Source of the DNA: Bacillota bacterium
GTDB taxonomy: Bacteria; Bacillota; Clostridia; Lachnospirales; Lachnospiraceae
Assembly: GCA_023411215.1 (NCBI GenBank)
Contig: JAEYOY010000086.1
Location: forward strand, 1-48,226
Reading direction: 5' to 3'
DNA: 48,226 nt
A program made the position numbers and the translations under genes. Position 1 is the stretch's first letter. Each line of letters starts with the position of its first letter. Positions 7,534 to 16,105 of this stretch are shown in pieces. The notes beneath the pieces are model-generated. The model searched no databases. It was given only the letters and a program-made list of their open reading frames with translations, and was not told where the DNA came from.

Positions 7534-8814
7534 TTATTTGACTATTACAGATACGCCGTCAGGTATAATAGTAATTTTACTATCACTTTTTCCCAGATAG
7601 TTATCTGCTTTAAAAATCGCTTCCTGAATACTCCCTGCATACTCCATTTGCATATCAGTGATGAGCTCTTTGGGCGCTTGGGTTACCATAATAACCCTAT
7701 GCTTTAGCAGGATGCGACATAAAATCTGTGCTTCCCACTGGTCGGGTACTGTTTCGCCGCGTTTTCTTGCCAGAATATCATCCATAATTACCTGCAAAGC
7801 TTTTCCGTCAGTAAAGGTATCATATAGATCCTGTCCACCATGACCATATATACAACTTGATACCATGATAATTATACCTCCCGGTTTGCAGCAGTACTCT
7901 GCTGCGACCATTCCTTTCACCGTTTGATATACATTTTGGTCAAGCGGATAACCCCCGTTAGTTGAGATCACGATGTCAGCAGGAGAGGCATCCACACCAC
8001 ATAAATCTTCGACAAAGGTGCAGCCGACTCGATGAGCTTTATCATAGTGACCTGCAAAGGCTTTAATTACTTTTTTGTTATGATCTAATACAACATTGAT
8101 AATAAAAGCAAGCTTTGCTTTTTCTGCGGCATATAGCATATCTTTGTGAAGAGGATTCCCCTCCAGTATACCTGAACGAGAGTTAGGGTCGGCAATAAAT
8201 TCGGAACAGTGGTTTGCCATTACGGTGGAGCGGCTACAAATACCTGGTAATACGCTTTTTCTACCTCCGGAAAAGCCGGCAAAAAAATGAGGTTCAATAA
8301 AGCCTTCCGAAATTAGAAGGTCTGCCTGAGCAGCATAACGGTTTATTATGAGTTCGCCACCAGAAGGCAAGATACCGATATTAACAAAATCCTCTGTTTT
8401 CCCGCTTTCATGAACAATAAATTGAATATCTGGGTTATATACAATTCCTTCGCCGAACTTATCAATTAATTCTTCTTTTGTGGTTAATCGATGAAAGCCG
8501 GTAGCAATTAATATTGTGAGTTTGGCTTCTGGATTTCCTTCGTGGATTTCCTTTAGCAGTGATGGCATTATTAATTTGCTGGGTACAGGTCTTGTATGAT
8601 CGCTGGCAATAAGGACAATGTTATTCTTCCCTTTAACCAGCTCCCTCAGTGGAGGGGAGTCGATAGGATTGGCGAGAGCTTCATCAATTAATTCTGTCTC
8701 TGACATGTTGGTTACATAGTCATGCGCTTTTGATTCCAATATTTTGTTAATACGGTAATCAGGTATCTCGGTTTCAAGGATTGTTTTTCCGTAGGGGAGT
8801 TTTATGTTAGCCAA
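7534..8814 (-). CDS. LarA-family nickel-pincer 2-hydroxyacid racemase/epimerase
   Basis: 426 residues, matching LarA (lactate racemase). Key residues align in place: SDHTRP with Arg75, GFH with His108, EPHFFAG with His176 and GGRK with Lys186. The last is the residue equivalent to the lysine that holds the nickel-pincer nucleotide in the lactobacillar enzyme. The family inverts the C2 centre of lactate or related 2-hydroxyacids, including sugar-acid-like ones. The cofactor genes larB, larC and larE are not in the window. The start is a TTG at 8814 with RBS AAGGAG nine bases upstream. Its position opposite a flavin 2-hydroxyacid dehydrogenase suggests that it supplies the correct stereoisomer. 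Confidence 0.9.
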   Translation of the reverse strand: MANIKLPYGKTILETEIPDYRINKILESKAHDYVTNMSETELIDEALANPIDSPPLRELVKGKNNIVLIASDHTRPVPSKLIMPSLLKEIHEGNPEAKLTILIATGFHRLTTKEELIDKFGEGIVYNPDIQFIVHESGKTEDFVNIGILPSGGELIINRYAAQADLLISEGFIEPHFFAGFSGGRKSVLPGICSRSTVMANHCSEFIADPNSRSGILEGNPLHKDMLYAAEKAKLAFIINVVLDHNKKVIKAFAGHYDKAHRVGCTFVEDLCGVDASPADIVISTNGGYPLDQNVYQTVKGMVAAEYCCKPGGIIIMVSSCIYGHGGQDLYDTFTDGKALQVIMDDILARKRGETVPDQWEAQILCRILLKHRVIMVTQAPKELITDMQMEYAGSIQEAIFKADNYLGKSDSKITIIPDGVSVIVK

Positions 8815-9206
8815 TTGTGAGTACTCCTTCTTATTAAAATGATTAATTATTTACTATTAAGTAATTCGCATGTTTCTATAGTTTATGATTCATTTATTAA
8901 AGAATATTGATAATCCAGCCAAATGAATAGTAACATCATAACACCAATGTAGCAAAATTACAATATTGAACTTTAAAAATTGAATAATTGGGAAATAAAA
9001 TGAATTCTAAACCTATACTATTGATACATTTCCTACTGACTCTGCCAATCTTAGTACTTAAAACTGGAATTATTTTCATTAATTTTTGATAAATGTAAAA
9101 ACTACTTCATAAAATAAAATAGTATATTGAAATAAAACTACATATATGATAGAATGCAATTACACTAAGAAATAAATAATGTTAGCGTGGAGGTGCTTCT
9201 ACTAAT
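8815..9206. other. Divergent promoter region between the racemase gene and the operon
   Basis: This 392-base AT-rich gap is non-coding. It must contain promoters in both directions; only the rightward one at 9127-9155 is clear. I saw no convincing inverted repeat for the RpiR protein and no clear catabolite-repression site. Confidence 0.5.
9127..9155 (+). promoter_or_regulatory. Sigma-A type promoter of the catabolic operon
   Basis: TTGAAA (9127-9132), a 17-base spacer and TAGAAT (9150-9155). Transcription would start near 9162, giving a leader of about 45 bases before the kinase gene. Confidence 0.65.
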
Positions 9207-10676
9207 ATGAAGAAATATCTACTGGGAATAGATTTAGGCAGCGGTTCGGTAAAACTTACTTTGTTAGCAAAGGATGGCAATATAGCTGCTACGAGTGTAT
9301 GCGAATATCCAACGGTTTATCCTTATGTCGGTTGGGCAGAGCAAGATCCTCAGTCATGGAGAGCAGCATTACATACAGGGATTAGACAACTTTTAAAGTC
9401 CTCCGGAATTCAAGCGGATGAAATAGCTGCCATTGCACCAGACGCAGCTACTCATACTACAGTTTTGCTGGATAAAGACCTGGTACCACTGGCAAATGCT
9501 ATATTATGGACGGACCAACGAAGTGTTCACGAAGTAGAGTATTTAAAGAATAATTTTAACGATACGATTCTTGAAGAAACGTTAAATACTCCAACTACAG
9601 TTTGGACCTTGCCGCAGTTGATGTGGATTAGAAATAACAGACCGGAGGTATGGGCAAAGACCAGATATCTTTTATTTGCTAAAGACTATCTTCGCTTCTG
9701 TCTGACAGGCACCTTGGGTACGGACGGAATTGATGCAATGGGTTCAATGTTTTATGATGTTCGTAAAGAAAGCTGGTCAGATACCTTGTGTGCTATCGCA
9801 GGTATTCCAATAGAATGGCTACCGAAGGTTTATGCACCTACCGATAGGGCAGGTTATATTACAGAGGATGCAGCGAAGGAATTTGGATTATGTGAGGGGA
9901 TACCGGTATACATTGGTACAACGGATACTGCCCTGGAGCAGCTGGCAGCAGGTAGCGTAGAGATTGGTCATGGTACTGTCAAACTGGCTACTGCGGGAAG
10001 AATATGCGTAATCTCAGATGGAGAGCGTCCATCCCCCTATCTCTTTAATTACCGCCATGTGGTGCCCGGTCTGTGGTACCCGGGTACTGCGACTAGTAGC
10101 TGCGCCGCCAGTTATCGCTGGTTTCGGGATGCTCTCGGGAAGGAGCCATATGACGCTTTGAATAAAGAAGCAGCACTGATTGAGCCTGGCAGCGAGGGGT
10201 TAGTGTTTCATCCATATCTGCAAGGAGAGCTTACGCCCTATAATGACTCCAGCCTACGAGCAAGCTTTGTTGGAATTAGCTCCAGACATACCAAAGCCCA
10301 TTTTACACGTGCTGTTTTAGAAGGAGTCGGATTTTCTCTAAGAGATTGTATTAGTACCTTGACGAAAGAGAATTTAAATATGAAGAGAATTAGAATCATC
10401 GGAGGAGGAGCTCAAAGTCTTCTTTGGAGGCAAATCGTGGCTGATATATTAGGTATGGCACTTGAGAAAGCGAAAGTGGATGATTCCTCCTTTGGAGCAG
10501 CGATGCTTGCAGGTGTTGGTATCGGATGGTTTGAAAGTTTTCAGGAGGCAGCAGATCGCTGTGTAAAGGTGCAGTCGGTCACCTACCCTGATATGAATAA
10601 CCATAAATTGTATGAGAAACAGTTTCAAAGATATAAAAGAATTCACGATGCGTTGGAACCAATTTATCAGGAATAA
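9207..10676 (+). CDS. FGGY-family carbohydrate kinase
   Basis: 489 residues, the usual length for xylulokinase- or rhamnulokinase-like enzymes. The phosphate-binding loop GIDLGSGSVK is at the N terminus. The catalytic-domain TDQR segment is at about 110, the TTDTALEQLAAG segment lies in the second half, and the ATP-binding GGGAQSLLWRQI is near residue 400. It should phosphorylate a ketose or polyol sugar with ATP. It is the first gene of the operon. The GGAGG sequence is 13 bases before the ATG, a rather long spacing, but no better in-frame start is seen. Substrate is unknown; an L-fucose-isomerase-like gene follows, so a ketose is likely. Confidence 0.92.
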   Translation: MKKYLLGIDLGSGSVKLTLLAKDGNIAATSVCEYPTVYPYVGWAEQDPQSWRAALHTGIRQLLKSSGIQADEIAAIAPDAATHTTVLLDKDLVPLANAILWTDQRSVHEVEYLKNNFNDTILEETLNTPTTVWTLPQLMWIRNNRPEVWAKTRYLLFAKDYLRFCLTGTLGTDGIDAMGSMFYDVRKESWSDTLCAIAGIPIEWLPKVYAPTDRAGYITEDAAKEFGLCEGIPVYIGTTDTALEQLAAGSVEIGHGTVKLATAGRICVISDGERPSPYLFNYRHVVPGLWYPGTATSSCAASYRWFRDALGKEPYDALNKEAALIEPGSEGLVFHPYLQGELTPYNDSSLRASFVGISSRHTKAHFTRAVLEGVGFSLRDCISTLTKENLNMKRIRIIGGGAQSLLWRQIVADILGMALEKAKVDDSSFGAAMLAGVGIGWFESFQEAADRCVKVQSVTYPDMNNHKLYEKQFQRYKRIHDALEPIYQE

Positions 10677-10738
10677 TTTACGGATTTATTAGTGGCTAAT
10701 ATTTATACATACATAGGAAGGAAAGAAGGAAAGAAGAC

Positions 10739-12133
10739 ATGCTGAACTATCAAGTAAAAATAGGACTTGTGCCGATCCGGCGGGATGTGACACCTCGCCC
10801 CGGTATCTTTAACTGGGAAAAGGCAGAGGTACGAGGAAGAAAGATTGTAAAGTATATTGAGGAAAAATATGCAGGAGAAGAAAATATCACTTTTGTGGAT
10901 TTAAAGGGCATCAATGAGGTCGAAGTCCTTTATAATGAAAGTGATGCCTTAAAGGTAATCGAGCGGTTCCAATCAGAAAAAGTAGATGCCATTTTTATCA
11001 TTAATTGCAATTTTGGAAATGAAGAGGTAGCAGCTCAGGTTGCAGGTGCCTTGAACAAACCGGTGCTTCTATGGGGACCCCTTGATGATGAATATGCACC
11101 GGACGGAATGCGCTTTACCGATAGTCAATGCGGACTTTTCGGTATGAGTCGGCAATTACAGCGCTGCAATATTCCATTTTCCTATATTGAGAATTGTACC
11201 TGTGAGGATGACCTGTTCCACGAAGGATTTTGTCGGTTTGTCTCGGTAGCTTGTATGGTTAAGAACTTCCGGGGATTAAGGGTTGCCCAGGTGGGAATGC
11301 GTCCGAAGCCCTTCTGTTCGGTCATATTTAATGAAGGCGAACTGCTTCAACGGTTTGGTATACAAGTGATACCGGTAAACCTTGCGGTAATTATTGATAA
11401 ATATAATCATATCCTGGCAGAACGTGACGAAGAGCTGGAGGCAGGGGCAAAATTACTGGAAAGTCGTTACGTAATGGATGATCTAACAGCACCGCTTTTG
11501 AAGAAGGTTTATGCTTTTGTACTTTTGTATCAGGACATTTTTGAAGAGTATAGAGTTCAGGCAGTATCAGCAGAATGCTGGACAGCTATGCAGCTGGCGG
11601 TAGGTGCTATGCCTTGTACGGCATATAGCATATTAGCAGATATGGGCTATATCATTAGCTGCGAAAGTGATATGCACGGAGCAATCACCATGGCACTGCT
11701 TTCCTGTGCGTCCCTGGGCAAAAAGGTTCCCTTCTTCGGAGAGTTTACGGTTCGTCATCCGGAGGATAAAAATGTTGAATTACTATGGCACTGCGGACCA
11801 TTTGCATATTCCTTGAAGAAACCCTCCTCTGTTGCAAAGGAAGTTAACATGCGCCAATGGTTCGAGGTAAAGGAAGGTAAATACACAATTGCCCGTATGG
11901 ATCAGGAAGATGGACGTTATAGCATATTATCCGGCACCTGTGAATCGGCAGAGGGACCTTATACCTTCGGAACCTATCTGTGGGCAAGATTTGATGATCT
12001 GTCAAAGTGGGAACATAAACTGATTGAAGGGCCTTACATACACCATATGGCTGAGATTGAGGGGGATTATACCAAGGAGCTAAAGGAATTCTGTAAATAC
12101 ATTCCTTTCCTTAATCCTGACTCGGTTCAATAG
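10739..12133 (+). CDS. L-fucose/L-arabinose isomerase-like sugar isomerase
   Basis: 464 residues with the three-domain FucI/AraA-like pattern. A Rossmann-like N-terminal half includes VDAIFIINCNFGNEE and KPVLLWGPLDDE. A C-terminal domain carries metal-binding and catalytic candidates in ECWTAMQ, CESDMHGAI and LWHCGPFA. These correspond to the Glu, Glu/Asp and His ligands of the family. It should interconvert an aldose and a ketose using a divalent metal, probably just before the FGGY kinase acts. It lies 62 bases after the kinase with a purine-rich RBS (AAGGAAAG). The exact sugar cannot be told from sequence. Confidence 0.85.
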   Translation: MLNYQVKIGLVPIRRDVTPRPGIFNWEKAEVRGRKIVKYIEEKYAGEENITFVDLKGINEVEVLYNESDALKVIERFQSEKVDAIFIINCNFGNEEVAAQVAGALNKPVLLWGPLDDEYAPDGMRFTDSQCGLFGMSRQLQRCNIPFSYIENCTCEDDLFHEGFCRFVSVACMVKNFRGLRVAQVGMRPKPFCSVIFNEGELLQRFGIQVIPVNLAVIIDKYNHILAERDEELEAGAKLLESRYVMDDLTAPLLKKVYAFVLLYQDIFEEYRVQAVSAECWTAMQLAVGAMPCTAYSILADMGYIISCESDMHGAITMALLSCASLGKKVPFFGEFTVRHPEDKNVELLWHCGPFAYSLKKPSSVAKEVNMRQWFEVKEGKYTIARMDQEDGRYSILSGTCESAEGPYTFGTYLWARFDDLSKWEHKLIEGPYIHHMAEIEGDYTKELKEFCKYIPFLNPDSVQ

Positions 12134-12245
12134 TATAATTACACGGAATGAACGATAGGTTTTTCCGAATTACGGATTATTCCGATGCGCATTCTAAATT
12201 GTACCCCAAAACATAATTAAGATACATACGAAGGAGATAATCACA

Positions 12246-13073
12246 ATGTTAATGGACTTAAAGCAAATCCTTGCTATAGGCGAAGAAAGAAAATGTGCCA
12301 TTCCTGCATTTAATGTATACAACCTCGAAACAGCACTCGGAGTTTATTATGCAGCCATGGAGACCGGAGCTCCTGTTATTTTTCAGATGTACAGCCGTCT
12401 GTTTGACGACCCGAGTTCAAGATATATCGCTCCAATGATTATGGAGATGATTGCATCCTTACCTACTCCGGCTGCCTTCCACTTAGATCATGGCGCAGGG
12501 AAGCCGGAAGTATTACGTGCACTACGCTATGGAGCAAGCGGAGTTATGATTGATGCCTCCACACATTCCTTAACGGAGAATATAGCGTTGACAAAAGAGG
12601 TCGTGCTGATGTGTAAAGAAGTAGGGGTCAGTGTCGAAGGGGAACTAGGACATATTGGTTCAACCAAGGATTCAGTTATGAGTGAATATACAAGAGTGGA
12701 TGAAGCGGTTCAATATGTGAAGGAAACAGGCATAGCTGCTTTGGCGATTATGGTTGGAACTGCACATGGACATTATAAACAGGCTCCGGTTTTGGATATC
12801 AACAGAATCAAGGAGATTAAAGAGGCTACACAAATTCCATTGGTACTTCATGGTGGTTCCGGTGTACCGGATGAGCAGATTCGTATGGCGATTGATGCAG
12901 GTATCCGAAAGATTAATTTCGGAACCGATGTGTGTTGCTCCTTCCTTGACAGCGTTTATCAGGTATCCCGTGACATTATCGCGGTTGATCTGTTTATGAA
13001 GGTACCGATTGAGGCAGTGAAGCAGTTTGCATTATCTAAGATAGATTTGCTGGGGGTGTGCCACAATGTATGA
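12246..13073 (+). CDS. Class II (zinc) ketose-bisphosphate aldolase
   Basis: 275 residues of the FbaA/GatY/IolJ type. Visible residues are the catalytic Asp81 and zinc ligand His82 in HLDHG, EGELG at 132-136, His174 in GTAHG and His202 in LHGGSG. It cleaves a ketose mono- or bisphosphate to DHAP and an aldehyde. The gene overlaps the PfkB kinase by eight bases, so the two products probably act in sequence. Two family fits are open: a GatY-like enzyme on a tagatose- or fructose-type bisphosphate, or an IolJ-like enzyme on 2-deoxy-5-keto-gluconate 6-phosphate, since an IolB-family gene lies in the same operon. RBS GAAGGAG supports the start at 12246. Confidence 0.9.
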   Translation: MLMDLKQILAIGEERKCAIPAFNVYNLETALGVYYAAMETGAPVIFQMYSRLFDDPSSRYIAPMIMEMIASLPTPAAFHLDHGAGKPEVLRALRYGASGVMIDASTHSLTENIALTKEVVLMCKEVGVSVEGELGHIGSTKDSVMSEYTRVDEAVQYVKETGIAALAIMVGTAHGHYKQAPVLDINRIKEIKEATQIPLVLHGGSGVPDEQIRMAIDAGIRKINFGTDVCCSFLDSVYQVSRDIIAVDLFMKVPIEAVKQFALSKIDLLGVCHNV

Positions 13074-13980
13074 GGTAGTTGGCGTTGGTTCCGTCCTTTA
13101 TGATACCTTAATGCAGGCGGAAGGATTTCCGAAAGAGGATACCAAATTGCGAAGTAATATCACAAAGCAACAGGGTGGAGGTCCATGTGCCACTGCCTTA
13201 GTGGCAATGAAAAAGCTAGGAGTAAGCTCAACCTATGTGGGTACGGTGGGCGATGATATCTATGGTAAGCTTATCATGGAGGAGTTTGCAAAATATCAGG
13301 TAGGAACCGAAGATATAAGAATAAAGAAAGGCTGCATCTCGGCAAATTCATTTGTGCTTTTAAATATGCTGAACGCAACGCGTACCTGTGTGTGGAATCT
13401 GGGAACACTTCCTCCTGTCGAGGAAGGGGAAATCAACCTGGAAACACTTAAAAATGCAAAGTACCTTCACCTGGATGGGCATCAATTAGAGGCAGCTATC
13501 TATGCAGCAAAGAAAGCACATGAATATGGAGTAAAGGTAAGCTTAGATGCGGGAGGTACCTATCCCGGAATCGAACGATTACTCCCCCTTGTAGATGTCT
13601 TGATTCCTTCCGAAGAATTTGCACTTAAGATAACAGGCTGTAATACTGCAGAGGAAGCGATTAAAGTATTGCAGCAAAGCTATCAGCCGGAAATTCTTGT
13701 GGTAACTCAGGGCAAAGCAGGCGGTATCCTCTATCGCGAAGATGGTTTACTATATTATCCGGCCTATGCCGTAGATGCAGTAGATACCAATGGAGCGGGA
13801 GATGTATTCCATGGAGCTTTTATCGTAGGTTTGATCAAAGGAATGGAACCTTTCGAATGTGCTTGCTTTGCCAGTGCAGTATCGGCATTGAAGTGCACAA
13901 AGCTGGGAGCAAGAGAAGGTGTACCTAGCTATGAAGATACGATTGAGTTTATGAAAAATAAAGGGGGACTTAAACGATGA
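13066..13980 (+). CDS. PfkB/ribokinase-family sugar kinase
   Basis: 304 residues. The N-terminal sugar-binding region has QQGGGPCATALVAM (about 35-48). The signature DTNGAGD is at 240-246, with Asp246 as catalytic base and an anion hole in the glycines. It phosphorylates a sugar, sugar phosphate or keto-sugar acid. Together with the FGGY kinase it would allow a ketose to be phosphorylated at both ends before the aldolase. Alternatively it is the IolC-type partner of an IolB/IolJ-like set. It overlaps the aldolase gene by eight bases and the next gene by four. Confidence 0.92.
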   Translation: MYEVVGVGSVLYDTLMQAEGFPKEDTKLRSNITKQQGGGPCATALVAMKKLGVSSTYVGTVGDDIYGKLIMEEFAKYQVGTEDIRIKKGCISANSFVLLNMLNATRTCVWNLGTLPPVEEGEINLETLKNAKYLHLDGHQLEAAIYAAKKAHEYGVKVSLDAGGTYPGIERLLPLVDVLIPSEEFALKITGCNTAEEAIKVLQQSYQPEILVVTQGKAGGILYREDGLLYYPAYAVDAVDTNGAGDVFHGAFIVGLIKGMEPFECACFASAVSALKCTKLGAREGVPSYEDTIEFMKNKGGLKR

Positions 13981-14660
13981 ACAGATTCGAAGAGCTGAGG
14001 AAAGCGAATCCTCAGATTGATTTACAGGAAGTTTACAGCGAAGCGTTTCGTCCCTATGGAAAAGTAATTCATACCTTTGATCCGGCGACACTCATTCAAC
14101 TGAGCGAAAGAGTGGTTCCTATTCCGGAAGAGGGAAGTCGCTACTTTCCGGCAGTATCGGAACTGGATACTCATACGGATGCAGATATACTAAGAAATCA
14201 GTACTTTGGACAACTGGATGCCCAGATCGGTATCTGTCATGGACATAATAGCTATTTAAATGCTTTGGAGTTTCATAAAAGCAGTGAAATCAATATTGCT
14301 GTCACAGATCTGGTTTTACTATTAGCAGATCAGCGTGAAATGGAGTCAGATAATAGGATATCTTCTAATAAAGTAAAAGGTTTTTATTTACATAAGGGTG
14401 ATGTGGTTGAAGTTTATGCGACTACTCTGCATTTTTGCCCCTGTGAGGTTGAGAATGGGTTTTCCTGTATTGTCGTTTTGCCACGCAATACTAATAAACC
14501 TCTGGATGATAGTGACGATCAAAAGGATGAGCTTTTGTTTGCAAAGAATAAATGGCTGCTCGCGCATGAGGATAATCAGACATTAATTAACAGAGGTGCG
14601 AAAGCTAAAATATATGGGAAAAATCTAGAAGTCAATTTGATTGAAGCAGGAAGGAAGTAG
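13977..14660 (+). CDS. DUF4867 family cupin-like protein
   Basis: 227 residues. I recognise the DUF4867 family from its overall sequence; no function is established to my knowledge. The middle holds a cupin-like metal set, His88-x-His90 in ICHGHN with Glu98 and His100, followed by His152 in TTLHFCPC. Such a set would fit a sugar isomerase, epimerase or decarboxylase, but that is inference. The ATG overlaps the kinase stop (ATGA), which shows translational coupling and a role in the same pathway. No signal peptide or membrane segment. Confidence 0.8.
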   Translation: MNRFEELRKANPQIDLQEVYSEAFRPYGKVIHTFDPATLIQLSERVVPIPEEGSRYFPAVSELDTHTDADILRNQYFGQLDAQIGICHGHNSYLNALEFHKSSEINIAVTDLVLLLADQREMESDNRISSNKVKGFYLHKGDVVEVYATTLHFCPCEVENGFSCIVVLPRNTNKPLDDSDDQKDELLFAKNKWLLAHEDNQTLINRGAKAKIYGKNLEVNLIEAGRK

Positions 14661-14664
14661 GACA

Positions 14665-16089
14665 ATGAAATGTAATGCATTTATGAATGATATGGTTCGC
14701 AGTGAGTTGGAAGATATCGTTGGTGTAGAGCATGTCTCTACCAGAGAAAGTGATAAGATTACCTATGGAGTAGATTATTTTTGGATCAGCCGTATGTGGG
14801 CAGATAGGGGACAACGCCCACCGCAGGCAGATTACATCCTATATCCTGGAACAGCACAGGAGATATCTAAAATTCTTAAAGTGGCAAATTACTATAAAAT
14901 ACCCGTACATACCTGGGGCGGAGGCTCCGGTTCCCAGGGAGGCGCCTTGCCCATGGCCGGGGGTATTATCTTAGATATGAAGCGCATGAATAAGCTGATT
15001 GAGTTCGATGAAGAAAGTAGAACGATTACAGCGGAGACGGGTATGATATTTCAACAGCTGGAATGGTTGGCCAATGAGCGCGGTTACTCTACCATGCACA
15101 TTCCATCCTGTCTCACCTGTGGTACAATCGGCGGTGCCCTTGCCCATCGAGGGATTGGTATCATGTCAACCAAATATGGTAAAATCGATGATCAGTGTAT
15201 TAATATGGAGATCGTACTTCCCAATGGCGATATCATCAATACACTACCTGTGCCCAAGCATGCAGCTGGTCCCGATCTGAATCAGATATTTATCGGTTCG
15301 GAAGGTACTTTGGGAATTATCACAAAGGCAACCTTCAAGCTCTTTGAACAGCCGGAAAACAGACAATTCCGTGCCTTTATGTTCCCCAGCATGACAGCGG
15401 GTATCTCAGCGGGACGTGATATCATGCAAAAACTCAAGCCCTCTATCCTGAGACTTTATGATGAGGCGGAGACAATATCCATCATTAAAAAAATCGTCGG
15501 CGTGGAAAAGAAGGGGTCTTTTATGAACCTTGCACTGGAGGGTGACAAACGTATCGTTGATATTGAGATGGAAATTGTCAAAGATATTGTTGCAAAATAC
15601 GAGGGAGAAGATATGGGCTCGGAATACGGAGAGAAGTGGTATGAAAACCGAATCACCTTCTTCTATCCCGGTAATATTATGGATATACCGCAGATGTTTG
15701 GAACAATGGATACGGTAGCAGACTTTAAGAACATAGAGAAAATATATTGGGCAATGAAGAATGCAATCGAGAGTAATTTCCCCGGAGTACGTTTCATTGC
15801 ACACTGTTCTCATTGGTACGAATGGGGAACCATGATCTATGACCGCTTTATCATGGATAATCCTCCCCAGGATCCGGAGGAAGCGATTCGTCTTCATAAC
15901 CGGATATGGAACACCGGTGTACGTGCGGCGATGGAAAACGGTGGAGTGATAAATGACCACCATGGAATAGGTCTGAAGCTGTCACGCCTTATGAAGGAAC
16001 AATATGGACCTGCGATGCAAGTGATGGAAGGATTAAAGAAATCACTTGATCCAAACGGCATTATGAATCCATACAAACTAGGTCTATAA
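14665..16089 (+). CDS. GlcD/LctD-type FAD-linked 2-hydroxyacid dehydrogenase
   Basis: 474 residues. The N-terminal PCMH-type FAD-binding domain (about 35-230) has the PGTAQEI segment, the glycine-rich WGGGSGSQGG and GSEGTLGIIT. The C-terminal FAD-linked oxidase domain ends with HHGIG...MNPYKLGL. Relatives oxidise glycolate, D-lactate or other 2-hydroxyacids, and LctD does so with an electron-bifurcating Etf. Here an Fe-S protein and EtfBA follow directly, so it probably passes electrons to that module. I choose the ATG at 14665 rather than the upstream in-frame TTG at 14641, because GGAAGGAAG lies just before it. Substrate is unknown; the operon also encodes sugar enzymes. Confidence 0.9.
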   Translation: MKCNAFMNDMVRSELEDIVGVEHVSTRESDKITYGVDYFWISRMWADRGQRPPQADYILYPGTAQEISKILKVANYYKIPVHTWGGGSGSQGGALPMAGGIILDMKRMNKLIEFDEESRTITAETGMIFQQLEWLANERGYSTMHIPSCLTCGTIGGALAHRGIGIMSTKYGKIDDQCINMEIVLPNGDIINTLPVPKHAAGPDLNQIFIGSEGTLGIITKATFKLFEQPENRQFRAFMFPSMTAGISAGRDIMQKLKPSILRLYDEAETISIIKKIVGVEKKGSFMNLALEGDKRIVDIEMEIVKDIVAKYEGEDMGSEYGEKWYENRITFFYPGNIMDIPQMFGTMDTVADFKNIEKIYWAMKNAIESNFPGVRFIAHCSHWYEWGTMIYDRFIMDNPPQDPEEAIRLHNRIWNTGVRAAMENGGVINDHHGIGLKLSRLMKEQYGPAMQVMEGLKKSLDPNGIMNPYKLGL

Positions 16090-16105
16090 AGGGGGAGAAT
16101 GTACA

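Noticed and set aside
8815..9206. Riboswitch in the leader of the catabolic operon
   Set aside because: The predicted leader is only about 45 bases and shows no conserved riboswitch core.
15406..15963. 185-codon minus-strand frame inside the dehydrogenase gene
   Set aside because: It lies fully within a well-supported conserved gene on the opposite strand, and its sequence (His- and Cys-rich) resembles antisense translation.
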